Source: Vigna angularis (taxonomy: Eukaryota; Streptophyta; Magnoliopsida; Fabales; Fabaceae). From it: DNA of 64,000 bases. This document shows, piece after piece, positions 44,852 through 56,095 of the stretch. The position numbers and the translations under genes were made by a program. Each line of letters opens with the position of its first letter. The first letter of the stretch is position 1. The stretch spans positions 11,718,001 to 11,782,000 of the forward strand of contig NC_068974.1 of the NCBI RefSeq assembly GCF_016808095.1, written 5' to 3'. The notes under the pieces were generated by a model. It ran no database searches. It was not told the origin of the DNA and saw nothing but the letters and a program-made list of their open reading frames with translations.

Positions 44852-44933
44852 GGTGCTAGGTCAGGTGACTCAAGACCTAAAGCCTGAACACAACTTTTTT
44901 TTCATCTTTTTCACTAATAATGCATAACCATCA
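44852..44933 (-). pseudogene. CACTA ORF2, 82-bp middle piece between two insertions
   Basis: On the minus strand it encodes GYALLVKKMKKKLC and ends SPDLA before joining PPAKYELW across the solo LTR. Its right side joins NDAPHVSSHD across the LTR element at 44934. It matches the Transposase_24 segment that reads LSRGGYDLL in related elements. Confidence 0.75.
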
Positions 44934-45839
44934 TGATGGAATCCTCCTTGACGTAGTCCTCCTTTTGTATTTTTACTTTTCCTAGCTTAGCTCTTAAGGA
45001 GCATGGGTTACTATAAATACCCAACTCCTCTCTTGTATTAGCACTTTTGAGATTAATGAGAATTGAGTTTTCTGAATCAGAAATTATTCTCTCTTGAAAG
45101 TCATAGGCTAGAGAGTCCAAAGACTCCCTCTAGCCACCTTCCAAGCACCACTCTCATTTCCATTTTCCAATTACCACCGTGCTTCTCTCTCACGTCACCA
45201 TTGTTCCAATCCGTTTCATGCTAGTGGCTTCAGCACTCTACAGCCACGCGTCAACCTTTCTTTTGCACACACCATCGCCACATTTCATTCTCGCGTCTTC
45301 TTCCACAACGAAACATATCTTCAATTATCTCCATTTCAGTTTCTCGCGTCTCCCACTCCAAATCAGGTTTTCTTCTTCACAGATCTATATTTCCTCCCAC
45401 CACTTCTTCCTCGTTTCATCCATTTTCGTTTACAGTACATCCTCTTCATCGAACAGTGCTTCGTTCTATGGCCTCCCCTAGGTTTTCCTTTTTCTTTCAT
45501 CATTTTCTCTGATTTTAGCCGATTAAAATCACTCTTGATCCGTTCCAAACCTTTTCCACCGTTCAATCTTGATTTTGAACCGATCAATCGGTTCATTTTG
45601 AGTTTTTCCCCTTTTCTAGGGTTTCCTTCGTGTCTCTAAGATTATCTCCTGATTAAACCTTAGATCTTAGTGTTTTCTTGAGTCTGTTCTTAGTTTAGTA
45701 GGTTTCCTTCGAGTCAGCTTCCAATCTAGAGCTTCGTTTCCATTCCGCTGCGTCTTCATCTCTTTGGAGGAAGCTTCGAGGAGGTCCGGTTCGTGTTCGC
45801 GCAGCTTCCATCGACCTCTCCTCGGGCGTTCGTCCATCA
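44934..45839 (+). repeat. 5' LTR of the gag-only element
   Basis: 906 bp with CTATAAATACCCAACTCC at about 45011 as the probable TATA box. The copy in the 3' LTR has CCATAAATA there. Confidence 0.93.
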
Positions 45840-48800
45840 AGTGGTATCTAGAGCTTTGGTCGTCCACGCGTCAAAGGTAAGTATCTCTGTTTTGAACTTT
45901 GTTTCAGTTTGATTCGCGTCTCTGTCTTTGTTTCAGTTTGATTCTATCTTGATTCTGAGTTTCTGTTTCGCGTTTCTGTTTCGCATCTCTGTTGTGTTTT
46001 CTTCATTTACGTGGTGTTCATTCATCTTGTTTTGTCTCGGTTGGCTTTTGATTCTGAGCAATTTGTGCTGTTTCTTTTAATTTCTGAGTTGTTCATCATT
46101 TTCCTTCATTGTCTTGAGTGTTCTGACTTGTTCTGTGCTTTGAGTCATTACTTTGAGTTTTATTTTTATTTTATTCGGTGAATCCAATTTGGTTGAGTCA
46201 ATTTGTGTGTGCCAGCTTTACTTTAAGTTTTTTTTTTCCTTATTTTAATCGGTCCATTTGTTCATTTGAGTCATTTTCATTGATGAATCATATTCTGTCA
46301 TGTTTACAGTTATGTTTAATTGCTTAAAATGTCATAAATTCTGTGTTCAAAGTTGTATTTGATTTTTTTTCTAAGATTCTGGATTATATGATCAGTGGCT
46401 ATACACCATATGAGCAATGACAAATTCATTAAGAGCTCGGGTGCTTAGTGTTTGACATGAGATGCAGCTTTGCATTGGTTCACAACACTTATTTGGTGCC
46501 TAATCTGTTTCTGGTTATTTTGTTTGATTGAGATGCATCTGATTGATTGAGCTAGTACCATGTGCATACCATATAAGCAATGAATTTCTTTGGCAAAGCT
46601 TGGTTGCACTGAGAAAACTCCAATAGAGTCTCATTTGCAGTTGGCCGATCTGCATAACTTTGATTGTGTCTATGTTCTTTGCGTTTCTTAATCTGGTTTA
46701 GCATTAGATCCTTGCTGGACATCTTGCATTAACTTCTTAGTGTCTTGTTTGAATTTTAATTGATGTCTTTGACTTTAGCTAGTTGATAAAAAGCTATTTG
46801 AATCTTTGAGTCAATATTTGAGTGGTTAAGTTGCTTACATTGAGTAATTTGGGGCTGACTAAGTCAAATTTTGAGATAGTGTGTTTCTGCATCCAGTTGC
46901 TTTACAAACAAGTTTCTTTTAGATATTTGAAACTGATGATGCAAAGAAACCACGAGTTATAGCTGCCCTAAGCATTTTTCACTCTTTAAACCACCAAATT
47001 TTTGGCATTTTTCATTCACAAGTTGCTAGTTGTTTGCCTTTTCTGAAATTTGTGGAACTGGTGCATTTGAAATTGAGTTGTCATTACAGCAAAAAGCTTG
47101 GTCATTCTGTTTACATGTAAAACAATTCAAAAGAAACATTTATATAGTTCTAAAAAGCTGACAGACCAGTGCAATTGACTTTTATGAAAGCTGATGCATT
47201 AGAAAAGCCTTTTCTCTTAGGCATTTTATGGAACAGTTGCAAACAATTCTGAACTGAATTTGAATTGGGTGCAAATGCAACTTGTTTGGTTTTTTTTTAT
47301 TGCTTTTAACATCTACTCTAGAACTGATCTTAGGATCCTGTTTGAGTGCTCACTTTGATCAAAAGCTTTGTTTCTTGTTTGTCAATTGTTGGCTGTCTTG
47401 GTTTTGTCTTGCACGTGTGAACTCTGATCTGCTGTTCTTTAATTGAGCTTTTGTTTGCTTTTGTAATCTGGTCTAGAGTTGATCTTGAGTCAGTTGCTAT
47501 TATGTGTTGTCATTCCATTGCTTGTGGCTGTCCTGTTCTGCTCTGGTTTCTGATTTTTGACCTTAGCCTAGCCATTCTTGATTGAGAAGCTGTTACACTC
47601 TGGTTTCTGGAATCTGAAAGAAGGTTTGTGTGCTTGGTAGCATCTTAGGTGGTGGTGGTCTGAAAGACTTTCCAGCTTTGTACTGCCAAGGGAGAATCTC
47701 CCTTCCAAACCTTTTCATTTATGTGCTTTAACTTTCAAAAGAGAAGCCTGAGTGTAGTGAGTTTAGTGAGGCTGACTTGGCCTAATTCCTTGGTACTTTG
47801 AAATAGAGAATTCATTGTTAATCTAACTGTTTGTAATTGTTCATTGTGCAGGGAAAAGGAGTTGAGTGAGCAAACTAGAGCAATTGTGATTGTTTTAATT
47901 TGCTCTTGCATTCATTTTCGATTATAAACTGTTTACTGAATTCAGTGAGATATTAAATGTTTGAATGTGATTGCTGATTTGCTGGTGATGCTAATTGTGC
48001 TTGTGAATGTTTAAACTGTCATTGCACTCAGTTTAATTTCAAACATTGCCTGCTGAATTCATTGATATACTCATTGTTTTGATAGTGAATTGTTGATTTC
48101 CTGGTTTAATTGGGCTTGTTGAATGCTGATTATGATTTGATAAGATCTATGGTAACTTGGTAGATACATAGAAATTGCAAATAATGTGCTGATTGTTTTA
48201 TGAGCATGTCTGAAATTGCAACAACACTGTTTTAACTACCAATTTTCTGCATTACATCATATCACTCTTTGTCCATTGGTTTGATCAGGTTTTGATTAAT
48301 TTAGAATGATTGTTTAATCAGTTTGGTTTCAGCCTTGAATTACACCCATTTGCATCTGGTTTAATATCCATCTTTATGTGTATTTTGCTGGAATTGGTGT
48401 AATTTCTGTGTGCATATTTGAACTGAATCAGTGTAGGAAAAAAAGTGTAGAATAGGTGTGTTGTTGTGTGCAGAGTTGATAAATATCTGGACTTTAATTG
48501 AGCAGCAGTAGAATCTTAGGGGAAAGCTTGGAAAGCTTGTGCAGCCAAGAGAAAGGGAAGTTATTACTACCCTATATCTTCTTTTGCAATCTGTTTTAAC
48601 TAAGTGAATACTCACAGCAGTTTTGTGCATTTGTGATTATAGGATTGACCAGAAGCTAGATTGCCCAAGTTATCCAGCAACAAGAAATTGAAGTAACAAA
48701 GTTGGGCAAACGTTTAGTTGGAGCAGGCTAGCAGCTGTCTTCTAAACTAAAGGGAAGACTTTAAATTGTTGTGTATCTCTTCTTGTAATTTGTTTGCATC

Positions 48801-49662
48801 AGATTCCCTAATCCACATGTTGTTATATACTGTTTTGCAGGAGTGGTGAATCAGATCCAAAGAGAGTGGAATCCAGAAGCTAGAAAAGGGGGCCAAAGCT
48901 GCCCAAAACAGCAACATCAGTGTACGTGTTTTTAGCACAATGATTTGGCATCAAAAGTGACTGTAGCTGAACCAGGACCAGACCGTAGCAACCTACTTAG
49001 TTTTGCTTTCTTTGTATATGTTTTGTTCCATTTGATGTGTAATAGGCTGATAGGCTATAGCTTTCTTTTAGTTTCAATTTTGTTTCTAATAGGCTTGTGT
49101 TAGCCACTGTTGGCTTTAGCTTTTGTTTTGTAAAAGGGCCTTTTATAAAGTCCAAGTTCTTTGGAAGAGTCCTTGGTGCTCTTTCAAACTCTTGGCAACT
49201 TTAACTTGCTTTAATTTTAGCATAGCTAGATAGGTGAATGTGTCTTGTTAGCCAAAGCTACAAGCTTCACCATAGGAGTAGAATTTAATATTAACTTGAT
49301 TTGTGTAGCTCGTAGGGGTCATTAGAGTCTGCTGGTTTCTTTAGTGTTTTTTGTTTCTTTGATTTTTGTGTTCACGTTTAGGGGTGATTAGGCTAAAAGG
49401 GATTAAACTCTAAGCCTTTTCACACATTAGAGTCTGAGTGTCTAGTCTTTTAATTGTGCTTACTTGTTTGTGATTGTTTGAGTGGTGTATTTTGTTTCTA
49501 AAGGTGATTTTAGTTTAAGGGGTAATTAGTTAGTAGCCTAAGACACTTCTGGCAAGGCAAGACTTGGTACTTAAGCAGCTCTTTAGCTCACCTCTCTTAC
49601 CTGGGACTTGTCTAAGTGAAAGTTTTGAACCCTTTAGATTAAGAAAACTTTTAAAAACAAAG
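45840..49662 (+). other. Long non-coding leader of the gag-only element
   Basis: About 3.8 kb without a credible frame separates the primer site from gag. A strong splice donor AAAGGTAAGTATC (about 45883) lies just after the primer site. T-rich stretches ending TGCAGG occur near 47850 and 48838. The leader may be spliced out so that gag is translated from a short 5' region; this is inference. The tract is T-rich with many TTGATTTT-type runs, as in plant introns. Confidence 0.6.
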
Positions 49663-50700
49663 ATGTCTTCTTATGGTTCATATAGGTCTTCTAGGTTAGA
49701 TAATGTTGATGAAATGTTTAAACAAGCTAGGAATCTTCCATTCTTTGGTAAAGACATAGGTGCATTAACATATCTAGCTTGGGAAAAAGAAATTGATAAA
49801 ATAAATCCTTGGTTTTGTGAAGAGAGTGAATATTATGTTCTTAGTATATATCTCTCTAAGTTAGAAGAGCATGCAAGAGAGTGGTGGAATGAAAGACAAT
49901 ATCATGTTAGGAAAGGTAGAAAGTCCTCCATACGTGATTGGCATGATTTAAAAGCTTGCATGAGAAGAAAGTTTGTGCCTTCAAGCATTAAAAGAAACCT
50001 AGAACTAATTAGGGATTGCATTAATGATGGAAAATTATTTCTTGAGAGTTTAAATGATCATGGGTTTCTTCGTAGAGAATTAGAATTTGGGGCAAGACTT
50101 AAAGAGATCAAGGATAAGAAAAGAGAAAGAGAGATTGAGAGAAAAGAAGAGGAAGAAAGGAAAGAAGAGGAGAAGAGAGAGAGAGAAGAAAATGAGAAAA
50201 GAGAAGAGAGAAAAAGAGAGGAATTAAGAAGAGAAGAAGAGAAAAGAAAAGAAGAAAGAAAAGAAATAGAGAGAAAAGAAGAAAAGAGAGAAAGGCAAGA
50301 AAGAGAGAAGAAAGAAAAGGAGAAATTGTTGTTGATGACAAATTCTATTCTTTCCAAGACTATGGAACCTAAAAGGGAAGGTTTTCAAATCTTTACTTCT
50401 TTTTCAATCATGGTTTATTCTTTAAATATGGACTTTTCTTTCAAACCAATTGTCATTGTATATTCAATGAAAACATTTTCAAAATATGACAATTCAAATC
50501 TTGAGTTATTGTTATCTTTAAGAAAACAATTAACTCAAGACAAAAGTGAATTTGGACTTCTAGAATTTTCAAATGTGATAAAAAAAAATATTAGAAGTCC
50601 TTATTTCTTTGTTTTTGTAGAAAAATTCTTTCTTGGATTGATATTAATTGAAAATATATTTGATGTTTATTGCAGATTTGTGTTTGATCCAGGAGGATGA
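49663..50700 (+). CDS. Gag-like protein of the LTR element
   Basis: The likely start is the ATG at 49663 (MSSYGSYRSSRLDNVDEMFK), giving about 345 residues; the frame is open for 33 more codons upstream. The capsid-like part contains LTYLAWEKEIDKI, LEEHAREWWNER and RDWHDLKACMRRKFVPSS, the pattern W--L---MR--FVP of Ty3/Gypsy gag. It is followed by an Arg/Lys/Glu-rich helix (50100-50330). A C-terminal part (FSIMVYSLNMDFSF, QLTQDKSEFGL) has no recognised domain. No zinc knuckle is seen. The intact frame and similar LTRs suggest the element was active recently, using enzymes from a partner. Confidence 0.8.
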   Translation: MSSYGSYRSSRLDNVDEMFKQARNLPFFGKDIGALTYLAWEKEIDKINPWFCEESEYYVLSIYLSKLEEHAREWWNERQYHVRKGRKSSIRDWHDLKACMRRKFVPSSIKRNLELIRDCINDGKLFLESLNDHGFLRRELEFGARLKEIKDKKREREIERKEEEERKEEEKREREENEKREERKREELRREEEKRKEERKEIERKEEKRERQEREKKEKEKLLLMTNSILSKTMEPKREGFQIFTSFSIMVYSLNMDFSFKPIVIVYSMKTFSKYDNSNLELLLSLRKQLTQDKSEFGLLEFSNVIKKNIRSPYFFVFVEKFFLGLILIENIFDVYCRFVFDPGG

Positions 50701-50822
50701 AAAAGTGAATATAAAACAATAAGGCCACTCCAAGATGGCCATGCTCCCAAAGATTGTGTGGAGTTTTTTTCATAAGGCCATTGTCAGATTTGAGGACAAA
50801 TCTTTTCTTAAGAGGGAGGGCA

Positions 50823-51728
50823 TGATGGAATCCTCCTTGACGTAGTCCTCCTTTTGTATTTTTACTTTTCCTAGCTTAGCTCTTAAGGAGCATGGGTTAC
50901 CATAAATACCCAACTCCTCTCTTGTATTAGCACTTTTGAGATTAATGAGAATTGAGTTTTCTGAATCAGAAACTATTCTCTCTTGAAAGTCATAGGCTAG
51001 AGAGTCCAAAGACTCCCTCTAGCCACCTTCCAAGCACCACTCTCATTTCCATTTTCCAATTACCACCGTGCTTCTCTCTCACGTCACCATTGTTCCAATC
51101 CGTTTCATGCTAGTGGCTTCAGCACTCTACAGCCACGCGTCAACCTTTCTTTTGCACACATCATCGCCACATTTCATTCTCGCGTCTTCTTCCACAACGA
51201 AACAGATCTTCATTTATCTCCATTTCAGTTTCTCGCGTCTCCCACTCCAAATCAGGTTTTCTTCTTCATAGATCTATATTTCCTCCCACCACTTCTTCCT
51301 CGTTTCATCCATTTTCGTTCACAGTACATCCTCTTCACCGAACAGTGCTTCGTTCTATGGCCTCCCCTAGGTTTTCCTTTTTCTTTCATCATTTTCTCTG
51401 ATTTTAGCCGATTAAAATCACTCTTGATGCGTTCCAAACCTTTTCCACCGTTCAATCTTGATTTTGAACCGATCAATCAGTTCATTTTGAGTTTTTCCCC
51501 TTTTCTAGGGTTTCCTTCGTGTCTCTAAGATTATCTCCTGATTAAACCTTAGATCTTAGGGTTTTCTTGAGTCTGTTCTTAGTTTAGTAGGTTTCCTTCG
51601 AGTCAGCTTCCAATCTAGAGCTTCGTTTCCATTCCGTTGCGTCTTCATCTCTCTGGAGGAAGCTTCGAGGAGGTCCGGTTCGTGTTCGCGCAGCTTCAAT
51701 CGACCTCTCCTCGGGCGTTCGTCCATCA
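50823..51728 (+). repeat. 3' LTR of the gag-only element
   Basis: 906 bp, the same length as the 5' LTR, with scattered substitutions only. Confidence 0.95.
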
Positions 51729-52415
51729 CATCATGTGACGATACGTGTGGTGCATCATTAAGCCTCTGTCTCTACTGGGTGGCTATCCTTTTCTCCTATG
51801 AAACAATGAAAATTATTAAGCATAAATCACAAATTAACATCTTGTGTGACTAGAGCAAAATATTAAAAAACATATTTGTCAGTCATCAGAAAGTCTAGAT
51901 GCTTTAAACTGTAACCACTCCTCCTAAGTCATTTTATATTTTGCACAAGGAGTGTCGTTTTGTTTAGAGGCAAAGACGTATAGATGTGTTAGTCTAGTCT
52001 TGAAGTCCCTCCATCGGAGTGCAATGTGGGATAAAGTCTTCTTCCTTATCCTCTCATTATTAGGAATATTCCAATTTTGCTGTTAAAAACAAAATTAATG
52101 TCAAAGCATGTTCAACAAAAATATGTCAATGATGGAAGTACAACATCTTAAACATACCAAAATATCCTGCCATAGTAGATTTTTCTCAACCTTTGGGACA
52201 TCATCCCAACAGTTAACGACAAAAGAGACATGTGTTTTTGCCAACACGTCCAAGTAACTCCTAATTTTTTCTGCATGTACCCGAGTAGGAGCACCCGATC
52301 GGGGATCAATCTCCACCGTCAACTTCTCCTCCGTAACCCGACGGGATGTGACATCAGGCAACCGAGTCACAAATCTACCACCTCCTCCCATCCCACTTGA
52401 TCCAGAGCTAGTCAT
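51729..52415 (-). pseudogene. CACTA ORF2, upstream part (Transposase_24-like)
   Basis: The minus strand starts MTSSGSSGMGGGGRFVTRLP at 52415. It continues VHAEKIRSYLDVLAKTHVSF and NCWDDVPKVEKNLLWQDIL, where an intron seems to begin near 52160. A second exon (about 52080-51885) reads NERIRKKTLSHIALRWRDFK with a later CAKYK segment, and a third piece ends RQRLNDAPHVSSHD at the insertion. This is the family order of PF03004 (plant En/Spm Transposase_24). It lies downstream of the TNP2 end, as expected for ORF2 of a CACTA element. Confidence 0.8.
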
Positions 52416-52469
52416 ACCTGTTTACAAAGTGTTAGCAAATTAAAGTTAGAACAGACAAAATAAATAAAT

Positions 52470-52770
52470 TGTATAAGTAATTAAAACAATAAAAAGACAC
52501 ATATTTCTCCAATATGCCTTCGTTGTGATCACATCAAGTTGCATGTATTTCATCGGGTACATCGTCAACCTTATTTTTAATGGTTCTTGATTAGAATGAG
52601 CTTGTCTCAAGTATATCTAGAGAGTCTTCATCATGAGTTGTGTTCATGGCTCTGCCTTCCAATACCACTGACCATTTATGATTTCACTAGGTTAGTGACA
52701 TATAATATTTGTGTTGCTTGACTAGCCATAATAAATGGTTTATCCGTGTCACTCATTTTGTTAAGATCCT
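52470..52770 (-). pseudogene. C-terminal end of CACTA TNP2 transposase
   Basis: From 52770 the minus strand gives MSDTDKPFIMASQATQILYV, then with frame changes WSVVLEGRAMNTTHDEDSLD and an acidic tail with VDDVPDEIH. TNP2 proteins typically end with PFI-ASQA-QVFYV, W-VVL and an acidic tail. The upstream bulk of TNP2 is not found to the right of the LTR inserted at 52771. Confidence 0.75.
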
Positions 52771-55700
52771 TGTTAAGATATCGACAAGTGTACCGAATCG
52801 TATCAAGTAAAATAAAATGGTAAGACCAAGTATCGTATTCCAAAGGACTCACGACACTAAACAATTTGTAATTGCTTAACTATTAAGACTTAAGAACATT
52901 TTTTGAGATTTTGAATGCAAATGCAATAAAAATGAACATGAATGCAATTTGATCAATTGAGGCTAAACACTAGAATGAATGGATGAAGTTGATAATATGA
53001 GATGATAATGTTGTTGGGGTTTAGATTTCACCTAATCACTCTCACGCATATATGAATTCTTCTTCATTAAATTGTTAACATCACTCTCTAAATTACTTAA
53101 AACCCGATCCCTTGGCGAAGAAAACATATCCTTAATTACTAGACCACAATCCCTTGCATCCCTAATAATTAATTATGCATTACGATTAGGAGCTTAAGAC
53201 AACCAAAACTCATACCCCATCCCTAAGCAATACTGCTTTTGGGAGAAATTCTCCAGATCGTGATTCGTAAGATATCTCTAGATACTTAGACAAATCATAA
53301 AATATAACAATTTAGCAAAGGAGAAAATCCCTAACAATTAATGAATGAAGCATATTATAACTCGAAACAAATTCAAATACATGAGAGTTTAGAGGTTACA
53401 TCTTCCCCAACAATAAAAGAATTTAGTTCCCCACCGTCATGGAGAAACTAGGTGTACAATGGAATTAAAGAATGAAAGAGATAAAAAAACCCTAGAAAGA
53501 GAAGAGGAGATAGAAAAACCCTAGAAAGAGAAGAGGAGAGTTGTCACATCTCCGATTCTACCCCCAAGGGGTGAAAAATGTGTTTCTATGCTCAAGCCAT
53601 CAAAAGATATAATCCCTAGGACGTCCAAGTCCTTAAATAGAACATAAAAATAAAAGAAAACGGTTCCAAACCCACTTTGTTGGCGCTCAACGCCCCACCT
53701 AGGGCGCCCAGGCGTGGTATGGGTCAAAATTGGCGCTTAGGCGCCCTTCTCGGCATTCAGGCGCCCTGGATAAAAAGCTGGCACTCAGGTGCCCTCTTGG
53801 GGGTGCTCAGGCGCCCTACACTACAAAATATGGCGCTCAGCCCTACGCAGGGGCGCTCAGTCCTACCGGTAGCATTCCAAAACTCACCTTTTTTGTTGTT
53901 TTGCTTGCTTTTATGGCTGATTCAGCTCTATACAACTCTATATATTATTGAAGATTCTTCGAGACACATTATTAGCTACAAAATAAAGGGAATTTAGTGA
54001 TAAAATCATAAAGTATAACCTTTACTCACTTTTTCGCAAAACTAAAGCAAAAACATGAGTTCAAGCAAGCTTCTAAGTAAAAAAGGGTGCATTTAGTATC
54101 AAAATTATATCACAGATAACGGTATTTTCAACCGTTATCACAACCCCAAACTTGAAACTTTGCTTGTCCTCAAGCAAAATGTAACTTGGCTTAAACAAAA
54201 GAATCATACTACAATGGTCTAGCACACCAAAAAACATTTTCCTCTAGGACAAGCAAATCACTCATGTCTGCTCATCATAGAAAGATTAGTCAATATATAA
54301 TGATGCTTTAGCCAATCAAGCTTCAACTATGGTACTCACATAATCAAGACATACATAACAGATGCAAACCTGATGAATAATCAACAACCAAGCAAGAATG
54401 TTATCATACAGTGCATGGAACAATTCCTCACCAAAGACAATGTTTCACTCAAGCACTCAAAAGTGTTTCACTCAATGTCAAAGGTGTATAGTGAGGTGAC
54501 ACTCTTACACTCTACCATCACAATGTCACATGTATCAACTTTGCCTTTCATTTAACCACATATCAAACACACTTACAAGCAAGTTATCATCACAAGGACT
54601 TTTCAAGGCTTGTATTGAGGTCGGGCTAAGAAGAAAATTGGTTTTTCTAGACAACAAAATCCTTGAGTTAAGAGAGTGCATAATTCATTTATTCACATTA
54701 ATAATAATCTCTCTTTCTTCTTTTATGTGAGAAACCAATATTCAACTCATTCTCAACTTTACTTGCATTGAGCTTAACCTTTTCTTTTCTTTCTTTTCTT
54801 CTCTTTTGCTTTTTTACTTTGGCTCAATGCTCTTTAATGAATTTCACAAAGTTCTTTCCGGTTTCTCACAACCCCAAACTTGAACCATTCTCCATTATCA
54901 CATACACATACTTTACTCAACTCAAGGTAAGGATTTCAACAAATGGTTTCATTCAAAATTCAAATTTAGGCTCAAGATTCAAAGGGTAAAGAGAAACATT
55001 GTTCTTTGTTGGGTTCACCTATTGGTATTGGCTCTAAGGGAGAAGAAAACATAGCCTTGATCATATGTAACAAGCAAGCAAGTGGTTCAATCATAGAAAA
55101 TTAGGCAAAATCAATCATGCTTCCAAAGCAATAACATTCATTCAATCAAAGACTCTGGAGTCCACCCTCTCACAGGTTAAATCAAGTTCCACAATTTGAT
55201 AAACATCCTGTCCAGTAAATTAATCACAATTTAAATCATGCATATGCTTTTAACAAAACTATGAGCAACCACCATCTATGCTTAAAAGCCTCACCAATCA
55301 TTAACTTAACATGCATCATAGAACAATAGAGCAAACACAAGAATATTACTCATCACAAACAACAGTTTATCACATCATACCAAACCATTGCAGCATAATT
55401 CATTAAACCAAGTACATAACAAAAAAATAAACACAATTCAAAAAATCCTGATCCAGCAGCATCCATCAGTATATGCTTTCATCTGAATATTCCAGCATCC
55501 ATCAATCGATGCAAATCCTTCTCATTAGCATCCATCAGTAGATGTTGATCTTTCTCATCTTCATCGGCATCCCTCAGTAAATCCCTAATCACATAGCATC
55601 CATCAATAGATGCTATCATTCATCACCATCATCATAGCAGCATCCATCAATAGATTGTCTCATCTAAATCATCCTACCATCCATCAGTAGATGCTATGAT

Positions 55701-56095
55701 CTGAGTCCTCCTAGCATCCCTCAATAGATGTTGTCCAACATCCATCAGTAGATGTTGTCAGTGTTGCAAAATAAAATCAAATCCAAAAGAAAAAAGTCAG
55801 AAATTGGGTTGCCTCCCAATAAGCATTTGTTTAACGTCACGAGCCTGACACCATTAAGGTCAATATGGATCTTTGATGTTGGTATTTTTCTTTATTTCAT
55901 GACACCAACAAAATCTCAGTAGATTCCTAGTCACCAACTTTACTCTCCTAGAATAAGGAGCCTCAATCTCAAAAACTCGCTTTGCTTTAATATCCTTGAT
56001 AACCTGTTCTTGAATTTCACTGGTTGGCCAGGCTTGGGTTCATTAATTTCCAGCACAAAGTCTTGGTGAACTAGTTCTTCTTTATCTCTATCCTC
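52771..56095 (-). mobile_element. Athila-like element, 3' LTR and 3' internal part
   Basis: The LTR is 52771-54140 (TGTTAAGATATCG to CCGTTATCA seen on the plus strand, 1,370 bp), followed by CAACCCCAAACTTG, the polypurine tract in minus orientation. The internal part runs to the conserved block GGGTTGCCTCCCAATAAGC (about 55810) and a short stretch of decayed coding sequence beyond (KPGQPV and FKNRLSRILKQ on the minus strand, about 56030-55960). The 5' half is missing. The LTR contains GGCGCTCAGGCGCCC-type repeats at 53690-53870 in the same relative position as the GCTCGC minisatellite of the sister elements. The right limit is approximate. Confidence 0.75.
55449..55765. repeat. Palindromic short repeat: CATCCATCAATAGATG
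   Basis: About ten copies of AGCATCCATCA(A/G)TAGATGCT occur at irregular 20-40-bp spacing. AGCATC and GATGCT are complementary, so each copy can form a hairpin. It lies in the 3' internal region of the Athila-like element. Confidence 0.85.

Larger units (their letters stand above)
44934..51728 (+). mobile_element. Young gag-only LTR retrotransposon
   Basis: Two 906-bp LTRs (44934-45839 and 50823-51728) start TGATGGAATCC and end GTCCATCA; a perfect CATCA duplication flanks the unit (44929-44933 and 51729-51733). By eye the LTRs differ at about 14 positions, so the insertion is recent. After the 5' LTR comes GTGGTATCTAGAGC, similar to an initiator tRNA-Met primer site, and AAGAGGGAGGGCA precedes the 3' LTR. 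A 3.7-kb leader is followed by one gag-like frame; protease, RT and integrase are absent. It inserted into ORF2 of the host CACTA element. Confidence 0.95.

Noticed and set aside
45179..45481. A 100-codon frame repeated at 51068
   Set aside because: Lies within the LTRs of the gag-only element, has no known motif, and is not the same length in the two copies.
50058..50357. Ser/Phe/Leu-rich minus frames
   Set aside because: Complement of the Arg/Lys/Glu-rich helix of gag.
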